Notes: generated by a model from the sequence alone, not told the origin. A stretch of DNA of 64,000 nt from Burkholderia ubonensis subsp. mesacidophila (GCF_002097715.1 NZ_CP020738.1:3038001-3102000); one strand, 5' to 3'. Shown: positions 53,756-63,471, numbered from the stretch's first letter. Program-made: numbers and translations.

Positions 53756-54829
53756 ATGCCCGCTCATGCTTCGCCCTTTGCCGCAACACCGCACGCGGCC
53801 TCATCCGGCGCCGCGCGCGTCGGCGCATCGCGCCGGCTCGCGCCGTTCGCACTGGCGGCCCTTGCCGTGCTGGTCGCCGCTGCCGCCGTCGCCGCGCTGT
53901 GCGTCGGCGCGTATCGCATTCCGCCCGCCGAACTCTGGGCCGCGCTGACCGGCGACGCCGCCGCGCAGCAGGCGCGCGCGGTCCTGCTCGACATCCGCGC
54001 GCCGCGCGTCGTGCTCGCGCTGCTGGTCGGCGGCGGGTTCGGCGCGGCGGGCGCCGCGATGCAGGCGCTGTTCCGCAATCCGCTCGCGGACCCGGGGCTC
54101 GTCGGGGTGTCGAGCGGCGCGGCGCTCGGCGCGACCACGACGATCGTGCTCGGCGCCGCGGTGCTGCCCGCTGTGCTCCCTTTTGCCGCGTTCGCGGGCG
54201 CGCTCGCGGTCGCGACGCTGGTCTACCGGCTCGCCGCGTCGCGCGGCCGGCTCGCGCTGCCGCTGCTGCTGCTCGCCGGCATCGCGATCAACGCGCTCGC
54301 CGGCGCGGCGATCGGGCTGCTCACGTTCGCCGCGAACGATGCGCAGCTCCGCTCTCTGACGTTCTGGAGCCTCGGCAGCCTCGGCGGCGCGCAATGGCCG
54401 GCGCTCGCGGCGGTCGCGCCGTGCGTCGCGATCGGCTGCGCGCTGCTCGCGCGCGAGCGCGACGCGCTGAATGCGCTGCAGCTCGGCGAAACCGAGGCGC
54501 TGCACCTCGGCGTGCCGGTGCAGCGGCTCAAGCGGCGCGTGCTCGTCGCGGTCGCGCTCGCCGTCGGCGCGCTCGTGTCGTGCGCGGGGATCATCGGCTT
54601 CATCGGGCTCGTCGCGCCGCACTGCATTCGCCTCGCGTGCGGCCCCGACCAGCGGATCGTGATGCCCGGCGCCGCGTTGCTCGGCGCGCTGCTGACGCTC
54701 GCCGCCGATCTCGCGGCGCGCACCGTCGCCGCGCCGGCGGAAATTCCGCTCGGCGTGCTGACCGCGCTGCTCGGCGCGCCGTTCTTTCTCGCGCTGCTGT
54801 GGAAAAGCCGCGGCGCGCTCGGCGGATGA
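53756..54829 (+). CDS. hmuU: HmuU, haem ABC transporter permease
   Basis: A 357-residue FecCD-family permease with about ten hydrophobic segments. Motifs are DIRAPRVVLALLVGGGFGAA, FRNPLADPGLVGVSSGAALG and CAGIIGFIGLVAPHCIRLAC (the ATPase coupling loop). It works as a dimer with HmuV. It lies 15 bp after hmuT. A VOC-family gene separates it from hmuV. Confidence 0.92.
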   Translation: MPAHASPFAATPHAASSGAARVGASRRLAPFALAALAVLVAAAAVAALCVGAYRIPPAELWAALTGDAAAQQARAVLLDIRAPRVVLALLVGGGFGAAGAAMQALFRNPLADPGLVGVSSGAALGATTTIVLGAAVLPAVLPFAAFAGALAVATLVYRLAASRGRLALPLLLLAGIAINALAGAAIGLLTFAANDAQLRSLTFWSLGSLGGAQWPALAAVAPCVAIGCALLARERDALNALQLGETEALHLGVPVQRLKRRVLVAVALAVGALVSCAGIIGFIGLVAPHCIRLACGPDQRIVMPGAALLGALLTLAADLAARTVAAPAEIPLGVLTALLGAPFFLALLWKSRGALGG

Positions 54830-54888
54830 GCGCGCCGGACGTTCGACGTCTTGCAGGATCGATCCGCCCCACCCCGTTGGAGATTGCC

Positions 54889-55275
54889 TTGTCATCACTC
54901 GCATCGACGATCAACGCATTGCGCCCGTTCGTGCCGTCCCGGGATTTCGACACGAGCAAGCGCTTCTATGTCGAGCTCGGCTTCACGCTGACCTACGACG
55001 GCGACGCCCTCACCGAACTGCACTTCGGCCGGTACAGCATCCTGCTGCAGGATTTCTACGAGCCGGCCCATGCGAACAACAGCATGCTGCAGATGGTCGT
55101 GAGCGATCTCGACGCGTGGTGGCGGCACATCGATGCGCTCAGGCTGAGCGAGCGTTATGCCGTCAACGCGCCGATCGAGCCGAAGATGCAGCCGTGGGGG
55201 CGACGCGTCGCCTTCCTGTTCGATCCGGCCGGGGTGCTGTGGCACATCTCCGAGACCGCGCCCGGCGCGGTTTGA
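54889..55275 (+). CDS. VOC-family (glyoxalase/bleomycin-resistance-like) protein within the haem operon, TTG start
   Basis: A 128-residue single VOC-domain protein. It starts at TTG 54889, with TTGGAG six bases before. It carries [40 protein letters not shown] and [18 protein letters not shown], the beta-alpha-beta pattern of glyoxalase-like proteins. The function is unknown. Its place between hmuU and hmuV in the same orientation suggests iron-regulated expression and possibly a role linked to haem. Confidence 0.85.
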   Translation: MSSLASTINALRPFVPSRDFDTSKRFYVELGFTLTYDGDALTELHFGRYSILLQDFYEPAHANNSMLQMVVSDLDAWWRHIDALRLSERYAVNAPIEPKMQPWGRRVAFLFDPAGVLWHISETAPGAV

Positions 55276-55318
55276 CGCCCCGCCGTTTTCCACGCCAGCG
55301 AGCCCTTCCTTCACGACC

Positions 55319-56143
55319 ATGCTGATCGCCCATCAACTCGAAGTCGCGCGCCGCCGCGCCGTCATCCTTCGCGACCTGTCGCTGTCGATCGAGCCCGGCT
55401 GCGTCACTGCGCTGCTCGGCCGCAACGGCGCCGGCAAGAGCACGCTGCTGAAGACCTTCGCCGGCGAGCTGACCGGGCGCGGCACGCCGGCCGGCGCGCG
55501 CGTGTCCGGCGCCGTCACGCTGAACGGCGAATCGCTCGCGCAGATCGATGCGACCCGGCTCGCGCGCCTGCGCGCCGTGCTGCCGCAGGCGGCGCAGCCG
55601 GCGTTTCCGTTCAGCGTCGACGAGATCGTGCTGCTCGGCCGCTATCCGCACGCGCGCCGCGGCGGCGCGGCGTCGCGCCGGGACCGCGACATCGCGTGGC
55701 GCGCGCTTGAACGCGCGGGGGCCGACATGCTGGTCGGCCGCGACGTCACGACGCTGTCGGGCGGCGAACTCGCGCGCGTGCAGTTCGCGCGCGTGCTGGC
55801 GCAGCTGTGGCCCGACGACGACGGCGACGATGCCGCGCAACCCCGCTATCTGCTGCTCGACGAACCGACCGCCGCGCTCGATCTCGCGCACCAGCATCGG
55901 CTGCTCGAGACCGTGCGCGCGGTCGCGCGCGAATGGCGGCTCGGCGTGCTCGCGATCGTCCACGATCCGAACCTCGCCGCGCGTCACGCGGACCGCATCG
56001 CGATGCTGGCCGACGGCACGATCATCGCGCACGGCGCGCCGCGCGACGTGATGACGCCCGCGCATATCGCGCGCTGTTACGGGTTTTCGGTGAGGATGGT
56101 CGAGACCGGCGACGGCGCGCCGCCGGTGATGGTGCCGGCTTAG
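55319..56143 (+). CDS. hmuV: HmuV, haem ABC transporter ATPase
   Basis: A 274-residue ABC ATPase. Walker [10 protein letters not shown] is at residues 34-42, the Q-loop is in [12 protein letters not shown], the signature [18 protein letters not shown] follows, then Walker [13 protein letters not shown] and the H-loop in [13 protein letters not shown]. It powers haem import through HmuU. The start at 55319 is set by the family's N terminus; the frame is open upstream. A DDDGDDA insertion lies before Walker B, as in other HmuV proteins. Confidence 0.94.
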   Translation: MLIAHQLEVARRRAVILRDLSLSIEPGCVTALLGRNGAGKSTLLKTFAGELTGRGTPAGARVSGAVTLNGESLAQIDATRLARLRAVLPQAAQPAFPFSVDEIVLLGRYPHARRGGAASRRDRDIAWRALERAGADMLVGRDVTTLSGGELARVQFARVLAQLWPDDDGDDAAQPRYLLLDEPTAALDLAHQHRLLETVRAVAREWRLGVLAIVHDPNLAARHADRIAMLADGTIIAHGAPRDVMTPAHIARCYGFSVRMVETGDGAPPVMVPA

Positions 56144-56211
56144 GGTCCGTTCACGCCGATCGCGAGCGTGCGCAGGCCCGCCAATTTTTTAATCAGGAAC
56201 AGGAGACTCGC

Positions 56212-56589
56212 ATGCCGCTTCCGATGACCCGCGTGCTGCTGTACGTGCACGACGTCGCTTCACTCAAATCGTTTTACCTGCGCTGCTTCGACTTGCGCGT
56301 CGTCGAGGAAATCGACGGCGAGTGGGTCGTGCTCGACGCAGGCAACGTCGAGCTGGCGCTGCATCTCGCCGGCCCGGCGTTTCGGCGCGCGGTGGCGTCC
56401 GTGCGCCCGGACGCGACGCACGTCAAGCTCGTCTTCTCGATCGAATCGGACATCGACGCGCATCGCGAGCGGCTCGCCCGCGACGGCGTCGCGGTCCGGG
56501 AAGTCAAGCGCTACGAGGGCTTCCCGTACCGGATGTACGACGGGCACGATCCGGAGGGCAATGTGTTTCAGGTGATGCAGGCAGACTGA
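56212..56589 (+). CDS. VOC-family protein at the end of the haem operon
   Basis: A 125-residue VOC-domain protein: MTRVLLYVHDVASLKSFYLR, VVLDAGNVELALHLAG and YDGHDPEGNVFQVMQAD. AGGAG precedes ATG 56212 by seven bases. It is 68 bp after hmuV and may be the last gene of the operon. It differs from the VOC protein at 54889, and a glyoxalase-I-like or dioxygenase-like activity cannot be told from sequence. Confidence 0.85.
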   Translation: MPLPMTRVLLYVHDVASLKSFYLRCFDLRVVEEIDGEWVVLDAGNVELALHLAGPAFRRAVASVRPDATHVKLVFSIESDIDAHRERLARDGVAVREVKRYEGFPYRMYDGHDPEGNVFQVMQAD

Positions 56590-56605
56590 ACGCCGGTCGC
56601 GCCCG

Positions 56606-57217
56606 TCAATGCTCGACGTCGGCCACGCCGAACGTCCGCATCTTCCAGCCCTGCCGCACCGCGAGCATCCGCATCGCGAAGCCGGACACCAGCGAGATCA
56701 CAGTCGCCACGCCGGCGTCGATGCCCAGGTACTGCATCCCGACGTAGAGCGCGCCCGTGCAGAACGCGACGCTCGCATACAGCTCCTCGCGCAGGATCAG
56801 CGGCATTTCGTTGCACAGCAGGTCGCGCAGCATCCCGCCACACACGCCGGTGATCGCGCCGGCCAGCACGACGATGATCGGCGCGCTGCCGGTCTTCGCG
56901 CCGATGTCGCAGCCGATGATCGTGAACGCCGCGAGGCCGAGCGCGTCGACCGTGACGAACAGCGTCTTCATCCGCGCGAGACGGCGCGCCGCCCACGACG
57001 CGACGGTCGCCGCGGCCAGCGTGATGACGAGATACTCCGGATGCGCGATCCAGCCGAGCGGATAGTGGCCGAGCAGCACGTCGCGCACCGTGCCGCCGCC
57101 GAGCGCCGTCACCGCGCCGACGAGCGCGAGGCCGAAGCGGTCCATCCCGCGCCGCATGCCCATCAGCGCCCCCGACATCGCTTCCGCGACGATCGCGATC
57201 AGATACAGCGTATGCAT
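56606..57217 (-). CDS. TRIC-family (UPF0126/YadS-like) cation channel protein
   Basis: A 203-residue membrane protein with about seven hydrophobic segments in two repeats, each with a Gly-rich turn: AVTALGGGTVRDVLLGHYP and GAITGVCGGMLRDLLCNEMP. This is the bacterial TRIC trimeric intracellular cation channel signature (formerly UPF0126). It starts at 57217 (MHTLYL), 12 bp from the stop of the penicillin-binding protein gene upstream. Confidence 0.88.
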   Translation of the reverse strand: MHTLYLIAIVAEAMSGALMGMRRGMDRFGLALVGAVTALGGGTVRDVLLGHYPLGWIAHPEYLVITLAAATVASWAARRLARMKTLFVTVDALGLAAFTIIGCDIGAKTGSAPIIVVLAGAITGVCGGMLRDLLCNEMPLILREELYASVAFCTGALYVGMQYLGIDAGVATVISLVSGFAMRMLAVRQGWKMRTFGVADVEH

Positions 57218-57228
57218 GTCGCGTCGCC

Positions 57229-59322
57229 TCAGTCGTCGGTGCGGAACAGGTCGAGCACGCGCTCGCGCTCGGCCGCGTCGACCGCGGCGGGCATCGCAAC
57301 GCCCGCCGCCGCCTCGGACGCGCCAACCGGCGCAGGCGCGGCCGCGCACGCGAAGTCGCTGCGCACGAACGGCGGCACGTCGGCCGTGCACGTGCCCTGC
57401 GTGTATTCCGCGTAGACGAAATCACCGTCGACGATCGCGACGTCGTGCGGTTGCGCGGCAACGACCGGCGCGCGTCCGTCGACCGCCGTCTTCATGTAGT
57501 CGAGCCACACCGGCAGCGCGAGCGTCGCGCCGGTCGCGCGCCCCACGCCGCGCGGCGTGTCGTAGCCGAGCCACGCGACCGCGACGACGCCCGACGAATA
57601 GCCGGCGAACCACACGTCCTTCGAGCTGTTCGACGTGCCCGTCTTGCCCGCCGCGTCGTCGCGGCGCAACGCGAGCGCGCCGCGTCCGGTGCCCGCGCTC
57701 ACGACGTCGCGCAGCATGCTGTCCATCATGAACGCGTTGCGCGCGGAGATCACGCGCGCGCCGGCCGCGGGCGGCGCTTCGTACAGCACGCCGCCGTGCC
57801 GCTGCTTCACCGACGCGACCAGGCGCGGCTCCAGCCGCATCCCGCCGTTCGCGAACACCGCATACGCACTCGCCAGCTCGAGCGGCGTGACCGCGCCCGA
57901 ACCGAGCGCGAGCGGCAGCGACGCGGGATTGCGCTGCGCGTCGAACCCGAAGCGCATCGCATGCTGCTGCACGTATTGCGGATCGGCCGCCTGCATCAGG
58001 CTCACCGCGACGAGGTTCTTCGAGCGCACGAGGCCGCGCCGCACCGGGATGAAGCCTTCGTAGCGGTTGCCGAAATTGCGCGGCCGCCACGACTGCGCGC
58101 CGGTTTCCGCGCGGGTCAGCGTGCGCTGCGCATCGTCGACGAGCACGCCCGGGAAATAGCCTTTCTCCAGCGCCGCCGAATAGACGAACGGCTTGAAGCT
58201 GGACCCCGGCTGGCGATACGCCTGCAGCGCGTGATCGAACCCGTTGCGGGCAAAATCCGCGCCGCCGACGAGCGCGAGCATGTCGCCGGTCGCCGCGTCG
58301 AGCGACACCAGCGCGCCTTCGAGCGCAGGCTTCGCATCGCGCGCCGCCGGCTGGCGCCGCAGCCCGCGCGCGAGCGCCGCTTCGGCCGCGTGCTGGTCGC
58401 GCATCGAGATCGTCGTCGTCACGTCGAGGCCGAGCGTGTACGCATCGTCGTGGAAGCGCTCGACCATCATGCGCCGCGCGCGTTCGGCCACATACGGCGC
58501 GGCGAGAATGCCGGGCGGCGGCGTGGTCGACAGCGCGATCGGCGCGTCGACGGCCGCGCGATACGTCGCGTCGTCGAGCCGGCCGAGCGCATGCATGCGG
58601 CCGAGCACGTAGTTGCGGCGCGCAGTCGCGCGCGCGGGATTGACGACCGGGTTGAACGCGGACGGCGCCTTCGGCAATCCGGCCAGCACCGCCGCCTCGC
58701 CCGCGCTCAGCGCAGCGAGCGGCTTGCCGAAATACACCGACGCGGCGGCCGCGAAGCCGTATGCGCGCTCGCCGAGGTAGATCTCGTTCATGTACAGCTC
58801 GAGCAGCTTGTCCTTGCTGTATTCGCGCTCGAGCTTGTACGCCATCAGGATCTCGGCGAGCTTGCGGCTCAGCACCTTGTCGCGCGTCAGGTAGAAGTTG
58901 CGCGCGACCTGCATCGTGATCGTGCTGCCGCCCTGGCCCGGCTGCCCGGTGACGAGGTTCGCGAACGTCGCGCGCGCGAGCCCGCCGAGGTCGACCGCGC
59001 CATGGCGGTAAAACTGCGCGTCCTCGGCCGCGAGCAGCGCGTCGCGCATCAGCGGCGGCATGCGTTCGAGCGGCACGAACTCGCGGCGTTCGACGCCGTA
59101 TTCGGCGAGCAGTTCGCCGTCGCGCGCAAAGACCCGCAGCGGCAGCGCCGGACGATAGATGGCCAGATGCTCGACGGACGGCAACTGCGTCCAGATGCGA
59201 TGGATCGTCCACGCGCCGATGCCGGCGCACGCGACCGTCAGCCCCAGCAGCACGCCGGCGAGCGTACGCCAGACGCGGCGGCGCGACGGTGCGGGAGGTG
59301 GGGAAGCGGGGGTGTCGGTCAT
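57229..59322 (-). CDS. Class A penicillin-binding protein (bifunctional peptidoglycan glycosyltransferase/transpeptidase)
   Basis: A 697-residue PBP1A-type enzyme that polymerises and cross-links peptidoglycan. An N-terminal membrane anchor (residues 20-42) is followed by the glycosyltransferase domain, catalytic Glu100 in LLAAEDAQFYRHG, then the transpeptidase domain with Ser374 (SSFK), SKN at 435-437 and KTGTS at 561-565. It is shorter than E. coli PBP1A (850), so probably a second, accessory paralogue. It lies 12 bp upstream of the TRIC gene on the same strand. Confidence 0.92.
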   Translation of the reverse strand: MTDTPASPPPAPSRRRVWRTLAGVLLGLTVACAGIGAWTIHRIWTQLPSVEHLAIYRPALPLRVFARDGELLAEYGVERREFVPLERMPPLMRDALLAAEDAQFYRHGAVDLGGLARATFANLVTGQPGQGGSTITMQVARNFYLTRDKVLSRKLAEILMAYKLEREYSKDKLLELYMNEIYLGERAYGFAAAASVYFGKPLAALSAGEAAVLAGLPKAPSAFNPVVNPARATARRNYVLGRMHALGRLDDATYRAAVDAPIALSTTPPPGILAAPYVAERARRMMVERFHDDAYTLGLDVTTTISMRDQHAAEAALARGLRRQPAARDAKPALEGALVSLDAATGDMLALVGGADFARNGFDHALQAYRQPGSSFKPFVYSAALEKGYFPGVLVDDAQRTLTRAETGAQSWRPRNFGNRYEGFIPVRRGLVRSKNLVAVSLMQAADPQYVQQHAMRFGFDAQRNPASLPLALGSGAVTPLELASAYAVFANGGMRLEPRLVASVKQRHGGVLYEAPPAAGARVISARNAFMMDSMLRDVVSAGTGRGALALRRDDAAGKTGTSNSSKDVWFAGYSSGVVAVAWLGYDTPRGVGRATGATLALPVWLDYMKTAVDGRAPVVAAQPHDVAIVDGDFVYAEYTQGTCTADVPPFVRSDFACAAAPAPVGASEAAAGVAMPAAVDAAERERVLDLFRTDD

Positions 59323-59457
59323 GTCGGGCTCCTTCTTCGATGCCGTGAATCAGCGGCGCGCGGCCTGTCGCCGCTCGTCGCGAAAGGCGCGCATTGTCGA
59401 AGGGATGCCCCGAAACCGGAACATTCTTTAGCCAATGTTGGGCTGGCTAAATTTTAT

Positions 59458-60501
59458 TTAGGGATCGGTCGGAGTCGCGCGCGGCGAGCGATTCGCCTGT
59501 TGTCGCGCAACGCTCGGCGCCTCGCCGGTCCACCGCTTGTAGGCTTGCGAAAACGACGACACGTCGCAGAACCCCAGCGCCTGCGCGATCTCCTTGATGG
59601 GCAGGCGCCCCTCGGCGATCAGTACCTGCGCGCGGGCCTTGCGCACGGCGTTCGAGATGTCCCGGAAGCATGCGCCTTGCTCCTGAAGCCGGCGCTTGAG
59701 CGTGCGCTCGCTGGTGTTGAGCAGCGTCGCGATGTCCTTCAGCTTCGGAGGGCTGTCGAATGTGCGGGTGGCCAGGTATTCGTTCAGGAACGACGCCATG
59801 TCGAGGCGGGTGCGCCTGCGCGCGAGCAGCTCGGCGCACATGCGCTCGCACATCGCCGCCGTGACGGCATTCGCCTGCGGCAGCGGCCGTTCGAGATGGG
59901 CATGCTCGAACGTGAGCGTGTTGGCGGGCTGACCCGACCGGACCTTGGCGCCGAGCACGTGGCTCCGTCCGCCCGGCTCGTCGCCGTAAGCGAGGTCGAA
60001 CGCGGCGAGTTCGAACGCGCTACCGATCACGTCGCGCAGCACCCGGCAGGTCGCACCCATCGCCCGCTCGACGAAGAAGCGCTGCAATGGCCCGGACAGC
60101 TCCGGCGAAGGCTCGAACGTGATCACGTCATCACGCCCCGCGCGGCGATGCGCGATTCCGACGAAGGTATAGGTCAGCGCCGGATAGCGGCGCGCGAGCG
60201 CAACGGCCGCCATGCCCGTCGCGCTGCTGAGCAGGCCGTACCCGAGCAGCCCGTAGGCCGACAGGTGGTAGGACAGGCCGACCTTCAGGCCGAGGCCGGA
60301 TTCGTGCCGGGTCAACCGCAACAGGTTCGACGCGACCGTCAGCTCCTGCGCGGCCAGCACCGTGAAGTCGGGGTCGGCGAGTTGCTTCAGCGTGAGTTGC
60401 GAGCCCTCGAGCAACGCCGACGGCGCGATCTGCCTGCCGCGTCCATACTCGATCATGAGCAGGACGGAAGCCGGACTGCGTGCAAAGTTCCAGACGTTCA
60501 T
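59458..60501 (-). CDS. AraC-family regulator with Arabinose_bd-type sensor domain
   Basis: A 347-residue OruR/ArgR-like AraC regulator. Residues 20-200 match the Arabinose_bd ligand domain (HESGLGLKVGLSYHLSAYGL), and the C-terminal double helix-turn-helix has KDIATLLNTSERTLKRRLQE and IAQALGFCDVSSFSQAYKRW. ATG 60501 is chosen for family length. It is divergent from the alpha/beta hydrolase, whose expression it probably controls. The hydrolase is broken, so the regulator may have lost its target. Confidence 0.9.
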   Translation of the reverse strand: MNVWNFARSPASVLLMIEYGRGRQIAPSALLEGSQLTLKQLADPDFTVLAAQELTVASNLLRLTRHESGLGLKVGLSYHLSAYGLLGYGLLSSATGMAAVALARRYPALTYTFVGIAHRRAGRDDVITFEPSPELSGPLQRFFVERAMGATCRVLRDVIGSAFELAAFDLAYGDEPGGRSHVLGAKVRSGQPANTLTFEHAHLERPLPQANAVTAAMCERMCAELLARRRTRLDMASFLNEYLATRTFDSPPKLKDIATLLNTSERTLKRRLQEQGACFRDISNAVRKARAQVLIAEGRLPIKEIAQALGFCDVSSFSQAYKRWTGEAPSVARQQANRSPRATPTDP

Positions 60502-60621
60502 GGGGCGCCTCGCCACGGGGGTTGGCCTAGATTCTAAAGCGATTGGCCTGTCCCGGCATGGACCGCACCGGGGCCGCCGGATCAAGATTGGCGGCATCGC
60601 AACCCGCACCGCAACGTCGCC

Positions 60622-61709
60622 ATGAACGTCGCCCCAGTTATCCGTCGAGCCCGGGCCCTGCTGCTCGTCCTCGGCCTGTCGAGCGGCCTGGGCGCACCCG
60701 CGCACGCCGACGACGCCGCCCCGTTCAACCCACCGGACACCGCCACCATGCCCAAGACCTACGCAAGCCAGACCGTCTGGCGCGACATGCAGAAGTTCCT
60801 CCCGCCCGACTTCCAGTGGAAGGACGACCAGCTGCCCCGAGAGGAATGGTGGAGCTGGCACGGCAATCGCCTCCATCTCGACACGTACCGCAATCCGCGG
60901 GCGTTGGTGAAGGTCATCCTGTTCCACGGCGTGGGCACCAACGGGCGGCAGATGTCGATGATCCTCGGCGAGCAGCTCGCGCGGCGCGGCTACGAGACGA
61001 TCGCGGTCGACATGCCGGAATACGGGATGACCGAGGTCGCCAAGGGCGCGCTGATCCGTTACGACGACTGGGTGCGCGCCGGCAGCGATCTCGTCGACGC
61101 GGAGCGAGCCCGCGACGGCCGTCCCATCGTGCTCTACGGACTGAGCGCGGGCGGCATGCTCACGTACCACGTTGCGGCGATGAACCGGAAGGTGAAGGGG
61201 ATGGCATGACGTTTCTCGATCAGCGCACTCAACAGGTGCGCGACGAGACCGCGCGCAATCTGTTCATGAGCCGCGTCGGCGGCCCGATGACGAACTTCGC
61301 CGCGAAGACGCCGCTGAAGACGCTGCGCGTACCGATGACGCTGGCGAGCAAGATGTCCGCGCTGGTCAACAACGACGCCGCGCTGAAGGTCTGGCTGTCC
61401 GACCGGCGCTCCGCGGGCAACGCGATGACGATGGCCTTTCTCAGTTCCTATGTGTCGTATCGGCCTGTGACGGAGCCGGAGGATTTCGACGTCTGCCCGG
61501 TCCTGCTGACCCAGCCCGCGGCCGACCGATGGACGCCGCTGCATCTCAGCGAGCCGTTCCTCGAGCGGATCCGGAAGGTGCCGGTGAAAGTCGTCATGCT
61601 CGACAACGCGGGGCACTATCCGCTCGAGCAGCCGGGGCTCGGTCAAATGGTGGATGCGATCGATGCGTTCTATCGCGAGGTGACGGCGCAGTCATCGGTT
61701 GCCGACTGA
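60622..61709 (+). pseudogene. Secreted alpha/beta hydrolase split by a frameshift (or two overlapping half-genes)
   Basis: The first frame (60622-61209) has a signal peptide (to APAHA), FHGVGTNGRQMSMILGEQLA and the nucleophile elbow LYGLSAGGM, then stops after KVKGMA. The rest of the same fold continues in another frame (61206-61709: MTFLDQRTQQVRDETARN through the catalytic His in MLDNAGHYPLEQPG). A loss of about four bases near 61204 explains this; the native text was probably KGM-VG-MTFLD. The halves overlap by ATGA, so a reinitiated second polypeptide is possible, but the catalytic Ser and His would lie on different chains. Confidence 0.8.
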
Positions 61710-61711
61710 GC

Positions 61712-61920
61712 TCACAGCTTCTGCACTTCCATCGGCCCGACCAATGCGAACACAAAGTAGCCGGTCTTCGATGTGAATGGGCCGTCGCTCCAACCCTTGG
61801 GTACGTGGATCAACGCAAAAGTATTCGTTTGAATACCGTCGACGGCCACTTCAACCTTGTGCCGGGTCAACTGCTCAAGATCGGCTTTGGCGAACGGCTT
61901 GATGGCAGATCAAACTTCAT
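61712..61920 (-). pseudogene. Small frameshifted gene
   Basis: Minus-strand ATG at 61920 begins MKFDL, and one base later the frame with AIKPFAKADLEQLTRHKVEV continues to TGA at 61712 (ends VGPMEVQKL). A single-base loss near 61908 restores a 69-residue protein of unknown family. It lies 18 bp downstream of the secreted hypothetical gene on the same strand, with similar moderate GC. Confidence 0.5.
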
Positions 61921-61938
61921 CTGATGATTCCGGTGATG

Positions 61939-62436
61939 TCAGCACGACGGTTCGTGATCCGGATCCGCCTGGCATACCTCCAGATAAGTTTTATCCACGG
62001 CGCGCAGAAATGCCTTGCGTCCGCCCTCCAAGGCCACCGCAAGATGCTCTGCGGACGGTACGGGCATGACGCGTCCGTCAGGCGACATAGCGTAGCCGAG
62101 ATCCACGAAAGCATCGTCTGATGAGCGTAGCGTTCCGATCCAATAGGTGATGGTCACCGATTGGGCGGCCCCCGTCGCGCCGTTGTAGCCAATATCGAAT
62201 CGGCCGACCTTGAACTTCTCCGGCCTCATCTTCTCCGCATACGCCAGCACGTCGGAGACGGTCGCACCATCTTTCGTCCGGTGTTGCTTGACGGCCTGGA
62301 TCCACTTTGACTCCACCGGAGCCGGCAAGGCCTTCGGCTTTGGCGAAGCGGACGCCATGCTCCCATTACCGAGGAAGAGAACAAGGGCAATCCAGCAGGC
62401 TGAAAATCCTCTGATCGTGTGACGAGCTGTCTTCAA
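61939..62436 (-). CDS. Secreted hypothetical protein
   Basis: A 165-residue protein if it starts at TTG 62436, which has AGGAAA upstream and gives a signal peptide (KTARHTIRGFSACWIALVLF ... MASAS). The mature part, ESKWIQAVKQHRTKDGATVS and FDIGYNGATGAAQSVTITYW, ends with a Cys pair. The frame runs 63 codons further upstream without a better start. No family is recognised. The base composition is lower in GC than the neighbours, so it may be acquired. Confidence 0.6.
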   Translation of the reverse strand: MKTARHTIRGFSACWIALVLFLGNGSMASASPKPKALPAPVESKWIQAVKQHRTKDGATVSDVLAYAEKMRPEKFKVGRFDIGYNGATGAAQSVTITYWIGTLRSSDDAFVDLGYAMSPDGRVMPVPSAEHLAVALEGGRKAFLRAVDKTYLEVCQADPDHEPSC

Positions 62437-62581
62437 TGAACTGTTTTCCTGTGCGTGCGATCGAGCTTGCAGATCGTTCGAAATGTCGGCGGCATAACAG
62501 GATAGCAAACCGGCCATCACGCGATCTCTCGCTGAATAGTTCGGAATAAATACCGTAAAGCACATTTCGACGAACGAAAAC

Positions 62582-62615
62582 AAAAAGCCTGCCGACTTTC
62601 GCCGGCAGGCTTTTT
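62582..62615. terminator. Strong bidirectional terminator hairpin
   Basis: A 13-bp perfect stem (62582-62594 with 62603-62615) bounded by A5 on one side and T5 on the other, 20 bp past the ureidoglycine aminohydrolase stop on the minus strand. Confidence 0.92.
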
Positions 62616-62634
62616 CAACGATCACGCGTTTCGC

Positions 62635-63471
62635 TCAGCGCGCCGCGTTCAGCGTCAGGTTCATGTGACGGTTCACGTCCTTGTACAGCAGGTAGCGGAA
62701 GCGGCCGGGGCCGCCCGAGTAGCACGCCTGCGGGCAGAACGCGCGCAGCCACATGAAGTCGCCCGCTTCGACCTCGACCCAGTCCTGGTTCAGGCGATAG
62801 ACGGCCTTGCCTTCGAGCACGTACAGCCCGTGCTCCATCACGTGCGTCTCCGCGAACGGAATCACGCCGCCCGGCTGGAACGTCACGATGTTCACGTGCA
62901 TGTCGTGACGCATGTCGCTCATGTCGACGAAACGCGTCGTCACCCAGGCGCCGTCGGTGCCCGGCATCGGAATCGGCTCGACGTCCTGCTCGTTTGTCAC
63001 GAACGCTTCCGGCAGCGCAATGCCGTCGACGGCCTGGTAGCGCTTGCGGATCCAGTGGAAGCGCGCGGCGGCATCGCTGACGTTGTGCAGCGTCCAGTTC
63101 GCGCCCGGCGGAATGAACGCGTAGCCGCCCGGCTTCAGCACGTGCTTCGAGCCCTGCAGCGTCAGTTCGACTTCACCCTCGACGACGAACAGCACGGCTT
63201 CGGCTTCCTTGTCCTGCTCGGGCTTGTCGCTGCCGCCGCCCGGGTTCACTTCGACGATGTACTGCGAGAAGGTCTCGGCGAAGCCCGACAGCGGACGCGC
63301 GATCACCCACAGGCGCGTGTTCGTCCAGAACGGCAGCCAGCTCGTCACGATGTCGCGCATCACGCCCTTCGGAATCACCGCGTACGCCTCGGTGAACATC
63401 GCGCGATCGGTCAGCAGGTCGGTCTGCGGCGGGTGGCCGCCGTGCGGCGCGTAATACGTTGTCTTAGACAT
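62635..63471 (-). CDS. allE: (S)-ureidoglycine aminohydrolase (AllE/YlbA family)
   Basis: A 278-residue bicupin that converts ureidoglycine to ureidoglycolate in purine (allantoin) breakdown. Cupin 1 includes AEAVLFVVEGEVELTLQGSK and LKPGGYAFIPPGANWTLHN; cupin 2, the metal site, includes PGGVIPFAETHVMEHGLYVL and EVEAGDFMWLRAFCPQACYS. MSKTTYYAPHGG at 63471 is taken as start; an ATG two codons upstream is possible. No other allantoin genes are in the window, though they may lie beyond its right edge. Confidence 0.92.
   Translation of the reverse strand: MSKTTYYAPHGGHPPQTDLLTDRAMFTEAYAVIPKGVMRDIVTSWLPFWTNTRLWVIARPLSGFAETFSQYIVEVNPGGGSDKPEQDKEAEAVLFVVEGEVELTLQGSKHVLKPGGYAFIPPGANWTLHNVSDAAARFHWIRKRYQAVDGIALPEAFVTNEQDVEPIPMPGTDGAWVTTRFVDMSDMRHDMHVNIVTFQPGGVIPFAETHVMEHGLYVLEGKAVYRLNQDWVEVEAGDFMWLRAFCPQACYSGGPGRFRYLLYKDVNRHMNLTLNAAR

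Noticed and set aside
56144..56211. Possible second copy of the 25-kb repeat element, suggested by AGGGTCCGTTCACGCC after hmuV
   Set aside because: Similarity is limited to a few bases, with no matching inverted partner downstream.
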